The notes beneath the pieces were generated by a model, which was given only the letters and a program-made list of their open reading frames with translations, was not told the DNA's origin and made no database searches. A stretch of DNA of 36,600 nt from G020350405 sp964513655 (GTDB taxonomy: Bacteria; Planctomycetota; Phycisphaerae; Sedimentisphaerales; Anaerobacaceae). The stretch's first letter is position 1. Each line of letters starts with the position of its first letter. This document shows positions 8,359-15,960 of the stretch, one piece after another. The DNA lies in assembly GCA_964513655.1 (NCBI GenBank), contig CAZENQ010000024.1, forward strand, positions 1 to 36,600, read 5' to 3'. The position numbers and the translations under genes were made by a program.

Positions 8359-8432
8359 CGGGGAGACAGGATTTGAACCTGCGACCTCTGCGTCCCGAAC
8401 GCAGCGCTCTAGCCAAGCTGAGCTACTCCCCG
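8359..8432 (-). tRNA. tRNA-Pro (anticodon CGG)
   Basis: A 74-nt cloverleaf read on the minus strand. The acceptor stem CGGGGAG pairs with CTCCCCG. The D arm is GCTC...GAGC, the anticodon stem CTGCG/CGCAG holds loop TTCGGGA with anticodon CGG, and the T arm GCAGG/CCTGT holds TTCAAAT. CCA is not encoded. It decodes CCG proline codons. A consensus-like promoter lies just upstream and a degenerate copy of the gene lies about 150 bp further upstream. Confidence 0.95.
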
Positions 8433-8446
8433 AAAAATCACGGGGT

Positions 8447-8475
8447 AATATAACACAAAGAACCACCCATTGCAA
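8447..8475 (-). promoter_or_regulatory. Promoter of tRNA-Pro (and probably the fmdB-leuS operon)
   Basis: Read on the minus strand: TTGCAA (8470-8475), a 17-bp spacer, TATATT (8447-8452). The predicted start is near 8440, about 8 bases before the mature tRNA 5' end, as is usual for tRNA genes. Because fmdB, leuS, CYTH, dagK, kdsA and the radical SAM gene follow with gaps of 2-37 bp and I see no internal terminator, this promoter may drive the whole set. Confidence 0.65.
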
Positions 8476-8526
8476 GCAACAACAAATTAACACGGTCAAC
8501 ACTAATGGCGTCTTTCATTGACGAAC

Positions 8527-8582
8527 GAGGGAACCTGCGACCTTCCCTAAGGGACGCTCCAGCCAAACTGAGGTACTCCCAG
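8527..8582 (-). pseudogene. Degenerate tandem copy of tRNA-Pro
   Basis: On the minus strand this begins CTGGGAGTACCTCAG and matches the intact tRNA-Pro in 24 of its first 28 bases (acceptor 5' strand and D arm). It then has an anticodon arm shortened from 17 to 11 nt (TCCCTTAGGGA), followed by 13 identical bases (AGGTCGCAGGTTC) of the variable loop and T arm. After that the 3' half of the T arm and the acceptor strand are lost. It cannot fold as a tRNA. Its upstream promoter-like boxes and spacer match the intact copy, so the duplication covered promoter and gene. Confidence 0.8.
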
Positions 8583-8600
8583 AAAAATTTTGAAGTAATA

Positions 8601-8629
8601 AAGATAGCACATAACCCGTTGAATTGCAA
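8601..8629 (-). promoter_or_regulatory. Retained promoter of the decayed tRNA-Pro copy
   Basis: On the minus strand: TTGCAA (8624-8629), 17-bp spacer, TATCTT (8601-8606). The same -35 sequence and spacing occur at the intact tRNA-Pro promoter 154 bp away. It sits directly after the priA stop codon. If active it would give a transcript through the defective tRNA into the intact one. Confidence 0.5.
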
Positions 8630-8630
8630 G

Positions 8631-10991
8631 CTATAATAAATTCACAGGGTCCACATCTATGGCGGCCAAAACCTTAGGTCGAACAGGCCCGGCGGCACGC
8701 AAGCCAGCAAACAATTTCTGTATTGTTGCGGCTTTCGGCGCCTGGATGATTATCTGCATTCTGTGGAAACGCTGTATCCGACTTATCACTGCCGGCATAG
8801 GCCCCCTGACAGTCACCTTCAGACCATCTCGTCCAATGATTAGGTCGATTTTCTCACGCATTGCTGCAGAGGCCACCTCGAGCTTTTCGAAATTTCCGTC
8901 CCGCATAACAATAGTAGCCAATCGCCAATAAGGCGGCAAATTGCAGGCTTTGCGATGCTTCAATTCCTCTTGGACAAAGCTGTTGTAGTCACCGCCCATT
9001 GCAAACCGTATGGCCGGCTGGTCCGGCAAGAATGTCTGAACGAACACGACGCCCTTTTTCACGGAGCGTCCCGCCCGACCGGCAACGTGAGAAAGCAATT
9101 GGAAGGTCCGTTCATTCGCCCTGAAATCCGGCAAATAAAGGCAGGTGTCAGCGCTGATAACACCGACCAAAGTTACGTTTGGAAAGTGCAGGCCCTTGGC
9201 CAGCATCTGCGTGCCCGCCAATATATCTATTCGACCATCAGCGAAATCTTTCAAAAGCCGGTAATAGTCCCTGCCGGCCATTGAATCGCTGTCAACTCTC
9301 GATATGCGGGCATCAGGGAATTCTCTGCGCAGCTGTTCTTCGAGCCGCTGTGAGCCAAGTCCAATCATTGCCATGCCTTTTCCACACAGGGGACACTGTT
9401 CAGGAACCAGCGTCTGGGCCAAACAATAGTGACATGACGCATAACCATAATCCATATGCTTTCCCATAACTGTTCGCATCCGGCCGCTGCCGGGGATTCG
9501 AGATTTGTGAAAAGTCAGCGTCACATCACAGTTTCTGCAGTGGAGGGTATGCCTGCATGATGGGCAGAATATAAAATTACTGTACCCGCGCCTGTTCAAG
9601 AGTAAAATCGCCTGTTCTTTCCTGGCCAATGTCTGCCTGAGATGCTCAGCTAAAGGCTCAGAAATCAGACTAAGCCCCTTGTGGGTCAAGAATCCCTGGC
9701 GTAAGTCGACGAGCTTCATGTCGGGCATCGGTAAATCCATTACCCGCCTGGGTAAACGGACGAGACTGAAATGCTCTTTGGTTCGAACATTGAAAAGTGT
9801 TTCGAGCGAGGGTGTAGCACTCCCCAAGATACAATGCGCATTGGTCAACTGTGCCCGCTTTATCGCCACGTCCCGCGCGTTATACCTTGGGGCGGTATCC
9901 TGCTTGTAGCCCGGCTCATGTTCTTCGTCAACAACGACAAGACCAAGGCTCGGCAGAGGCGCAAAAACAGCCGAGCGAGCACCTATAACCACATCGGCCT
10001 GGCCAGTCTTTATTTTCTGCCACTGCATGTTGCGCTGGGCGGAGGTTAAGCCTGAATGCATCAGTGCTATTTTATCGAACCTGTCACTGAATCGCTGGAC
10101 GGTTTGAGCAGTAAGTGCAATCTCAGGAAGCAGTACGATAGCGCTTTTGCCTTTCTGCAAACAGGCCTCGATGGCTCTTATATAAAGCTCGGTCTTGCCG
10201 CTATCAGTAACGCCATACAAAACCGTGACTGAAAATTCGGCCGAATCAATCCGGCCGTTGATATGGGCCAAGACCCTTTGCTGGTCCTCGTTTAAGACAA
10301 CCTTGTTGCTTTTCATTAACATCCCCTCGGGGATGACAGGCAGGGATTTTAATGTGGTCCTGCGCACCATTTTTATAATGAGTTTGTCAGCCAATTTCTT
10401 TATCGGTGCCTCTGTGCAGCCCACCGCCTCTAATAAACTCTGCAACTGTAAAGCAGAATCTGAGTCAAGAGCCCCTCGCTCGCGAAGGAAGGCAACGATT
10501 TGCTTTTGCTTTCTGCCTCTTAATTGCTCGATGGCCTCGTCGGCGTCCTGAGCAAGAAAAATCTGCCTTTCGGTTTTTACGCCGGCCCCTCTTTTGACGC
10601 CCCCAGGCACCATCGCCGCCAAGACCTGACCAAGCGGACAGACATAGTAACTGCTAATCCAGCCAGCCAGTTCCATGAGGCTGGGATTAAGCAGCGGCTC
10701 TTTATCAATAAGATTTGAAATCCTCTTTAGCTTACGTCCCCTGCCGCCTGCGAGGAAAGACTCTCCGACGGGAATATCAGTCACTACACAAAAACCGACT
10801 TGTAGTTTATCTTTCCTGCCAAATGGAGCTTCTACTCTTTGCCCCACTGCAATCGGCCAGGACTCATCGGGCACCCAGTAATCGAACTCGGTATCTGCCC
10901 CCGACTCGAATGCGACTCGAATAATATGATTGCAGCTCTGCTGCTCAGCCTCTTCTGGTACGAACAAACTGTCAGTCTGGTATTTGGTCAT
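8631..10991 (-). CDS. priA: Primosomal replication protein N' (DNA helicase PriA)
   Basis: A 786-residue superfamily 2 helicase that restarts stalled replication forks. It has an N-terminal 3' DNA-binding domain after an unusual 21-residue leader (YQTDSLF...CN). The Walker A is GVTDSGKTELY at 260-270 (commonly GVTGSGKTE), and the Walker B is VVDEEHEPGYKQ. Four CXXC-type pairs in CPSCRHTLHCRNC and CHYC...CPLCG form the zinc-binding insert. Helicase motifs GTQMLAKGLHFPNV and HVAGRAGR follow. Length and order are normal for PriA. It lies 28 bp downstream of lhgO. The first 29 residues are partly duplicated upstream of lhgO (19 of 29 identical). The start has no clear Shine-Dalgarno site. Confidence 0.95.
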   Translation of the reverse strand: MTKYQTDSLFVPEEAEQQSCNHIIRVAFESGADTEFDYWVPDESWPIAVGQRVEAPFGRKDKLQVGFCVVTDIPVGESFLAGGRGRKLKRISNLIDKEPLLNPSLMELAGWISSYYVCPLGQVLAAMVPGGVKRGAGVKTERQIFLAQDADEAIEQLRGRKQKQIVAFLRERGALDSDSALQLQSLLEAVGCTEAPIKKLADKLIIKMVRRTTLKSLPVIPEGMLMKSNKVVLNEDQQRVLAHINGRIDSAEFSVTVLYGVTDSGKTELYIRAIEACLQKGKSAIVLLPEIALTAQTVQRFSDRFDKIALMHSGLTSAQRNMQWQKIKTGQADVVIGARSAVFAPLPSLGLVVVDEEHEPGYKQDTAPRYNARDVAIKRAQLTNAHCILGSATPSLETLFNVRTKEHFSLVRLPRRVMDLPMPDMKLVDLRQGFLTHKGLSLISEPLAEHLRQTLARKEQAILLLNRRGYSNFIFCPSCRHTLHCRNCDVTLTFHKSRIPGSGRMRTVMGKHMDYGYASCHYCLAQTLVPEQCPLCGKGMAMIGLGSQRLEEQLRREFPDARISRVDSDSMAGRDYYRLLKDFADGRIDILAGTQMLAKGLHFPNVTLVGVISADTCLYLPDFRANERTFQLLSHVAGRAGRSVKKGVVFVQTFLPDQPAIRFAMGGDYNSFVQEELKHRKACNLPPYWRLATIVMRDGNFEKLEVASAAMREKIDLIIGRDGLKVTVRGPMPAVISRIQRFHRMQIIIQAPKAATIQKLFAGLRAAGPVRPKVLAAIDVDPVNLL

Positions 10992-11019
10992 TTGTGAGCG
11001 GAGCTGGTTAAATTAAAAT

Positions 11020-12246
11020 CTAACCTTTCAGCTGGAAGTATTGGGTGGCTAACTGGTTTATGTAATCACCGATGGCTAGTGATGCCGTCGCGGCCGGCGA
11101 TGGCGCGTTCAAGACGTGAATGGCATTTGCCCTCTGCTCTATCTTAAAATCATCAATCAACTCACCTCGGATCCCGACTGCCTGGGCGCGAACGCCCGCA
11201 TCGCAGGGTTTTATATCGTCGGGGCCCAACGTCGGAATAAGCCTCTGCAACTGCCGAAGGAACAACTTTTTGCAGAAGGCCCTTGTATACTCGCCCAGTC
11301 CGTATTTGAAATCCCTAAGGAACATTTTCCACAGGCCGGGGTAAGAGAGCGCATCCCAGCTATCTCCAAGACTGAAGTCGGTTTTGCGATAACCCTCTCT
11401 CTTGAATGAGAAGACCGCGTTAGGGCCGCATTCGACTTCACCATCGATTCTGCGGGTAAAATGAACACCGAGGAAAGGAAAGGCCGGGTCCGGGACCGGG
11501 TAGACAAGCGCCTTGACTTTTTCCGCCGCCTGTTCCATCAGCTGGTAATAGTCCCCACGAAAGGGAATAATCTTGACCTTCGCATCAACGCCATCCATTT
11601 TCGCAACACGATCGCTCTGAAGTCCGGCGCAGTTGATAATATATTTAGCTGCAAAAGTAGCCTGGTCGGTGAGCACGTTGGTAAAGAAATCGTGCTTGTC
11701 AAAACCCAAAACCTGATGCGAAGTCAAAACCTTACTGCCAGGTGATTTTGCCTCTATTAATTCAGCCAGTTTCTCTGCAACTTCGACAAAATCAATTACC
11801 CCCGTACAGGGCACACGTATGCCCGCTATACCAGAACAAAATGGTTCGACTTGCTTAATTTCGTCAGGGCCAATTTTCTCGACTCCTTCTATTTCGTTCT
11901 CCACGGCGTTGTTAAAAACCTGTTCAAGATAAGGCAGTTCCTCTACCCGAGTGGCTACAATGACCTTGCCGCAGATGCGATGTGGGATATTGTGCTCTTT
12001 GGCAAAAGCTACGAGCTGGCTTCGTCCGGCAGCACAAGTCTTTGCCTTCGTCGAGCGCGGCTTATAGTACAGCCCGGAATGAATCACACCGGAATTATGC
12101 CCGGTTTGATGGGTCGCCAGGCGCTCTTCTTTTTCCAGCACGGCGATGCTGATTCCGGGATGACTACAAGTAATCTTATACGCAGAGGCCAAACCGACAA
12201 TGCCGCCACCTACCACGACAATATCAAAATCAATCTGCCGTTTCAT
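11020..12246 (-). CDS. lhgO: L-2-hydroxyglutarate oxidase/dehydrogenase
   Basis: An FAD-dependent oxidoreductase of about 408 residues converting L-2-hydroxyglutarate to 2-oxoglutarate with electrons passed to the respiratory chain or oxygen. The N-terminal dinucleotide-binding motif VVVGGGIVGLASAY is at about residues 11-24. Family blocks HQTGHNSGVIHSGLYYKPRS, IINCAGLQSDRVA, PFRGDYYQL, VYPVPDPAFPFLGVHFTRR, KPCDAGVRAQAV and NAPSPAATASLAIG are all present. The frame could start at TTG 12253-12255, but ATG at 12244-12246 is preferred: it overlaps the stop of a 32-codon upstream ORF as TAATG, suggesting coupled translation. priA follows after 28 bp. Confidence 0.92.
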   Translation of the reverse strand: MKRQIDFDIVVVGGGIVGLASAYKITCSHPGISIAVLEKEERLATHQTGHNSGVIHSGLYYKPRSTKAKTCAAGRSQLVAFAKEHNIPHRICGKVIVATRVEELPYLEQVFNNAVENEIEGVEKIGPDEIKQVEPFCSGIAGIRVPCTGVIDFVEVAEKLAELIEAKSPGSKVLTSHQVLGFDKHDFFTNVLTDQATFAAKYIINCAGLQSDRVAKMDGVDAKVKIIPFRGDYYQLMEQAAEKVKALVYPVPDPAFPFLGVHFTRRIDGEVECGPNAVFSFKREGYRKTDFSLGDSWDALSYPGLWKMFLRDFKYGLGEYTRAFCKKLFLRQLQRLIPTLGPDDIKPCDAGVRAQAVGIRGELIDDFKIEQRANAIHVLNAPSPAATASLAIGDYINQLATQYFQLKG

Positions 12247-12344
12247 TATCGCCAATCCTCAAAGACCACATGTATAATATGATTGCAGGCCGCCTGTTCG
12301 GCTTCTGTTAATGCAAACAAACTGTCAATCTGATACCTACTCAT
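12246..12344 (-). pseudogene. priA 5'-end duplicate: 32-codon ORF overlapping the lhgO start
   Basis: A short ORF from ATG 12342-12344 to TAA 12246-12248. Its residues 1-29 match the first 29 of PriA at 19 positions, including YQ.DSLF, EAEQ, CNHII and V.FE, and the DNA is similar as well. The similarity begins at the start codon and stops after the first PriA beta strand. It is therefore a diverged partial duplication, not a whole gene. The stop overlaps the lhgO start (TAATG), so the ORF may still be translated and couple ribosomes into lhgO. Its peptide is probably non-functional, but a leader role cannot be excluded. Confidence 0.7.
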
Positions 12345-12360
12345 TTGACAATTTGGCAAA

Positions 12361-12888
12361 TCACCCACCATCGGATGGGGATGACTTCGTTTGGTCCGGT
12401 TGCCTGGCGGTGCTAATATCACGGTGAGATTGAGAAGCTGCTCTGGCACTTCGGGCTGCGGCAAGAGCAGCAAGACAGGCGATAACAGCAGTAAGTAAGG
12501 CAGCCAAAACCGCTGTTACCATAATTATCAGAAACGCCAACGGCAGCTTCGGCATCTCAAGTTTTACAGGCAGGGGTTTACTATATTCGATATTTAGTTT
12601 GACCGGCATCCCTCCATCACCCTGCGTTACTACTTTCACAGGCAATGGTTCAACACCGTCTCTCTTTAGTTCGACACTCAATGATTCGTCTTGTTGAGTC
12701 TTCACTTGCACTGGCAGAGATCTGTCGGCGTGTGTGTCGATTTTGACGGGCAGTTGCTGGTCGGCTTTTATGCCTACTTGCAGGGGCGGTCCTTCACTGC
12801 CCTGGACACCGACTCTCAGGTCGGGCTTTGGTGTATTGCATCCCACAAACAAACTGAAAACCGCAAAAACAACAAATAGCTTCTTCAT
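12361..12888 (-). CDS. Putative lipoprotein with tandem 12-residue repeats and a C-terminal membrane helix
   Basis: 175 residues. The start MKKLFVVFAVFSLFVGC is a signal peptide with a plausible lipobox (FVGC, Cys17). From about residue 22 to 114 there are eight 12-residue units, the last partial, built on the pattern L-P-V-(K/Q)-(V/I/L) plus seven polar residues (for example LPVKIDTHADRS and LPVQVKTQQDES), suggesting regularly spaced short beta strands. A long hydrophobic helix follows at about 116-145, then a basic and polar tail. A lipid anchor plus a membrane helix is unusual; the protein may span from inner membrane into the periplasm. I do not recognise the family. It is the first gene of the leftward set ending in priA and has its own palindrome-bearing promoter. 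Confidence 0.78.
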   Translation of the reverse strand: MKKLFVVFAVFSLFVGCNTPKPDLRVGVQGSEGPPLQVGIKADQQLPVKIDTHADRSLPVQVKTQQDESLSVELKRDGVEPLPVKVVTQGDGGMPVKLNIEYSKPLPVKLEMPKLPLAFLIIMVTAVLAALLTAVIACLAALAAARSARAASQSHRDISTARQPDQTKSSPSDGG

Positions 12889-12904
12889 CTTAACTTCAAC
12901 CTCA

Positions 12905-12926
12905 AATCACGTTTTCGTCCGTGATT
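12905..12926. repeat. Inverted repeat AATCACG/CGTGATT
   Basis: AATCACG (12905-12911) and CGTGATT (12920-12926) form a 7-bp inverted repeat with an 8-nt loop. It overlaps the -10 box and start point of the leftward lipoprotein promoter. It could be a second operator or a 5'-UTR hairpin. Confidence 0.4.
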
Positions 12927-12952
12927 GTCGCAGTTTGTTAAACTGCAGTCAA
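12924..12952 (-). promoter_or_regulatory. Promoter of the lipoprotein-lhgO-priA set with a palindromic operator filling its spacer
   Basis: On the minus strand: TTGACT (12947-12952), a 17-bp spacer, GACAAT (12924-12929). The spacer, 12930-12946, is a perfect palindrome, GCAGTTT-GTT-AAACTGC. Start of transcription would be near 12917, about 30 bases before the ATG. A dyad between -35 and -10 is a classic place for a repressor to block RNA polymerase. The divergent neighbour is uvrB, so a LexA-type DNA-damage regulator is one candidate, but no known LexA consensus is claimed. Confidence 0.6.
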
Positions 12953-12968
12953 GACCAGGTTCTTTGCC

Positions 12969-12997
12969 TTGAATTTTCGCGCATTTGAGCGTAAAAT
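12969..12997 (+). promoter_or_regulatory. Promoter of uvrB
   Basis: TTGAAT (12969-12974), a 17-bp spacer, TAAAAT (12992-12997), on the plus strand. The predicted start near 13004 leaves about a 28-base leader before the uvrB ATG at 13032. The palindrome at 12930-12946 lies 22 bp upstream of the -35 box, between the two divergent promoters. Confidence 0.6.
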
Positions 12998-13031
12998 AAG
13001 GTGTTTGACGGACTCAGTAACGGGTTAGCAA

Positions 13032-15083
13032 ATGTCGAAGTTCAAAATCAGTAGCGAGTTTTCGCCTTCGGGGGACCAGCCGGCGGCTATTGAGAGGTTG
13101 ATGGAGGGTCTGCGCCGAGGCGAAAAGTCCCAGACCTTAATGGGCGTTACGGGCAGCGGCAAGACATTTACTATGGCCAATATCATAGCACAGTTCGAGC
13201 TGCCGGCGCTTGTCATATCACACAACAAGACGCTGGCCGCCCAGCTTTACGAGGAGTTTAAGGAGCTTTTCCCGGAAAACGCGGTCGAGTACTTTGTGAG
13301 CTATTACGATTATTACCAGCCGGAAGCCTATATTCCGCAGCGCGATATTTATATAGAAAAAGACGCCTCGAAAAACGCCGACCTTGACCGGCTCCGACTT
13401 TCGACAACCACGAGCCTGTCATCAAGGGAAGATTGCATCATCGTCGCCTCCGTCTCGTGCATCTTCGGATTAGGCTCGCCGGAGGATTACAAAGCCTCGG
13501 TTGTGGCGGTTCGAACCGGCGACTGTATCGACAGAAATGAGCTGTTAGGCAGATTCGCGGACCTGCAGTACACCAGAAACGATATCGACTTTAAAAGAGG
13601 GACATTCAGGGTCCGCGGGGACGTGGTTGAATTGTATCCTTCTTACGAATCTTTTGCGGTGCGGTTCGAATTTTTCGGCGACCAGATAGAGCAGATAAGC
13701 TATATAAATCCGATATCGGGGGAGACCTTGGCTGTTGAAGAACAGGTCTTCATTTATCCGGCCGAGCATTACATTATGCCTGCCGACAAGGTTGGTTCGG
13801 CCATAGAGAGCATAAAGGCGGAATTGGACGAGCGGCTGCAGGAATTACGCCAGCAGGGCAAGCTCCTCGAAGCCCAGCGGCTGCAGGCCAGAACAATGTA
13901 TGACCTTGAGATGATACAGGAGATTGGCTATTGCAGCGGGATTGAGAACTACTCGCGGCACTTGGCGGCTCTGCCGGCCGGAGCGAGACCCTATACACTA
14001 ATTGACTATTTTCCAAAGGACTTTCTGTTATTTATAGATGAATCGCATGCTACTATTCCACAAGTTCGGGCGATGTGGGCCGGTGACAGGAGCAGAAAGA
14101 AGGTCCTAGTTGAGCACGGCTTCAGACTGCCCAGCGCGCTGGACAACAGGCCGCTGCGTTTCGAAGAATTTCAGGAAAACTGGGCCAAAGTCGTTTTTGT
14201 CTCTGCCACGCCCGGGCCGTTTGAGCTGGAAGAATGTAACAATGAAGTGGTAGAGCAAATCATAAGACCGACCGGCTTAGTTGACCCTGACATCTTCGTA
14301 CACCCAGCCAGCAATCAGGTCCCACACCTTTTAGGTGAAATCGAGAAACGGGTCCAAGCCAAAGAGCGAATGCTCGTTACAACGCTAACAAAAAGAATGG
14401 CCGAAGATTTGTCGGGCTTTATCACAAAGAAAGGTTTCAAGTGCCGCTACCTTCACAGTGAAATCGACACGCTTGAAAGAATAGAGATACTGAGGGATTT
14501 GCGTAACGGTGATTTTGACGTACTGGTGGGCATAAACCTGCTGCGGGAAGGTCTGGATTTACCGGAAGTCTCAGCCGTTGCAATTCTGGATGCCGACAAG
14601 GAGGGCTTCCTGCGAAGCCAGACCTCACTGGTGCAGACAATCGGCAGGACCGCCCGAAACGTCAATGCCACTGTCTTTCTGTATGCGGATACAGTTACAC
14701 AATCGATGCAAAAAGCTATTGACGAAACCGACAGACGCCGTAAAATTCAGTTAAAATACAATAAAGAGCATGATATTACACCGGAGACGATAAAGAAGGA
14801 AATTCGCAGAAGTCTGGCGGAGCAGGTAAAAGCAAGGAAGACGGCCCAACAGGCGGTGCGGTTCGGGGCCAGCGAATATGAAAAGGTCGAACTGGCCAGC
14901 CAGATTGAGAGAGAAATGTTTGAAGCAGCAGAAGAGCTGGATTTCGAGCGGGCGGCTTTCTTGCGAGACCAGCTACGGGAATTAAAAGAGCTGCCGGAAT
15001 TTGCACTGATTGAAGGTAAAAGACGGAAAAAGAGCTACCTGGCGACGAAAAAGCAAAAAAGACAAAGGAAAAAAGTCAGATGA
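13032..15083 (+). CDS. uvrB: Excinuclease ABC subunit B
   Basis: A 683-residue nucleotide-excision-repair helicase-like subunit that loads on damage with UvrA and then recruits UvrC. Walker A GVTGSGKT is at 38-45. The YYDYYQPEAYIP beta-hairpin that inserts into DNA is intact, as are DESHAT (Walker B), SATPG and the C-terminal helicase motifs LREGLDLPEV and QTIGRTARN. A UVR motif near 630-665 binds UvrA/UvrC. The tail ends in a run of Lys/Arg beyond the UVR motif. There is no clear Shine-Dalgarno site before the ATG. Its stop overlaps the nadC start by 4 bp (ATGA). Confidence 0.97.
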   Translation: MSKFKISSEFSPSGDQPAAIERLMEGLRRGEKSQTLMGVTGSGKTFTMANIIAQFELPALVISHNKTLAAQLYEEFKELFPENAVEYFVSYYDYYQPEAYIPQRDIYIEKDASKNADLDRLRLSTTTSLSSREDCIIVASVSCIFGLGSPEDYKASVVAVRTGDCIDRNELLGRFADLQYTRNDIDFKRGTFRVRGDVVELYPSYESFAVRFEFFGDQIEQISYINPISGETLAVEEQVFIYPAEHYIMPADKVGSAIESIKAELDERLQELRQQGKLLEAQRLQARTMYDLEMIQEIGYCSGIENYSRHLAALPAGARPYTLIDYFPKDFLLFIDESHATIPQVRAMWAGDRSRKKVLVEHGFRLPSALDNRPLRFEEFQENWAKVVFVSATPGPFELEECNNEVVEQIIRPTGLVDPDIFVHPASNQVPHLLGEIEKRVQAKERMLVTTLTKRMAEDLSGFITKKGFKCRYLHSEIDTLERIEILRDLRNGDFDVLVGINLLREGLDLPEVSAVAILDADKEGFLRSQTSLVQTIGRTARNVNATVFLYADTVTQSMQKAIDETDRRRKIQLKYNKEHDITPETIKKEIRRSLAEQVKARKTAQQAVRFGASEYEKVELASQIEREMFEAAEELDFERAAFLRDQLRELKELPEFALIEGKRRKKSYLATKKQKRQRKKVR

Positions 15084-15952
15084 AACCACTTAACATTGCA
15101 AAAGTGCTTCCGCTGATTGAAATGGCAATTGCTGAAGACCTCGGCCAAGGCGATATGACCAGTGAGCTTCTTTTTAAAGCTGACACGATGGCCAAGGCGA
15201 ACATCATATCACGCGAGGAAATAGTGGTATGCGGGATGGACGTTGTCCGAGAGATTCTGAAGCGCTATGACAACAGACTAAAGCTGAAGGTACTGGTAAA
15301 CGACGGAGAGCCTGCTTATGTCGGATGCAGAATAGGTGTGATCGAGGGGCCGCTGCGTTCCATGCTCAGCGCCGAACGGGTCATGCTCAATTTCCTGCAG
15401 AAACTCAGCGGAATAGCTACGACAACCCGCAAATTTGTCCGCGCAGTCCAGGGAACAAAAGCAAAAATTTATGACACTCGCAAGACAATGCCGGGCTGGC
15501 GAATCCTCGAAAAGTATGCGGTTCGCTACGGCGGCGGGCACAACCACCGATTAGGATTGTATGACGCAGTCTTGATTAAAGACAACCACCTGGCAGAACT
15601 CGGCAGAAACTTTTACCCGAAACTTAAAAAAATAATCGAGAAGGCCAGGAAGGTAAAAGGGGCCAAATTTATCGCCGTGGAGGTAGACCACGTGGACGAC
15701 CAACTCAATCACGTGCTGAAGATTCCCGGTGTTGACATTGTATTGTTGGACAATATGGGGCAGTGGCAGCTAAAACACGCTGTAGATATGCGAAACGAGA
15801 TGTGCGGCAAGACAAAGAAGCCGCTGCTCGAGGCCTCAGGAAACATAACATTGAGCAACGTCTCAGCGATTGCCAACTGCGGCATCGACCGAATCGCCGT
15901 AGGCGCAATCACCCACTCAGCAAGAGCTGTTGATATTGCACTCGACAGGTAA
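15080..15952 (+). CDS. nadC: Nicotinate-nucleotide pyrophosphorylase (quinolinate phosphoribosyltransferase)
   Basis: A 290-residue enzyme converting quinolinate and PRPP to nicotinate mononucleotide in de novo NAD synthesis. Signatures are EDLGQGDMTSE (19-29), LNFLQKLSGIAT, DTRKTMPGWR (132-141), KYAVRYGGGHNHRLGLYD (145-162), IKDNH (166-170), EVDHVD and the late TLSNV region. Length is normal. The start overlaps the uvrB stop as ATGA, with AAAGGA about 10 bp upstream, so the two are translationally coupled. birA follows after 8 bp. nadA and nadB are not in the window. Confidence 0.96.
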   Translation: MKPLNIAKVLPLIEMAIAEDLGQGDMTSELLFKADTMAKANIISREEIVVCGMDVVREILKRYDNRLKLKVLVNDGEPAYVGCRIGVIEGPLRSMLSAERVMLNFLQKLSGIATTTRKFVRAVQGTKAKIYDTRKTMPGWRILEKYAVRYGGGHNHRLGLYDAVLIKDNHLAELGRNFYPKLKKIIEKARKVKGAKFIAVEVDHVDDQLNHVLKIPGVDIVLLDNMGQWQLKHAVDMRNEMCGKTKKPLLEASGNITLSNVSAIANCGIDRIAVGAITHSARAVDIALDR

Positions 15953-15960
15953 CTGAAGCC

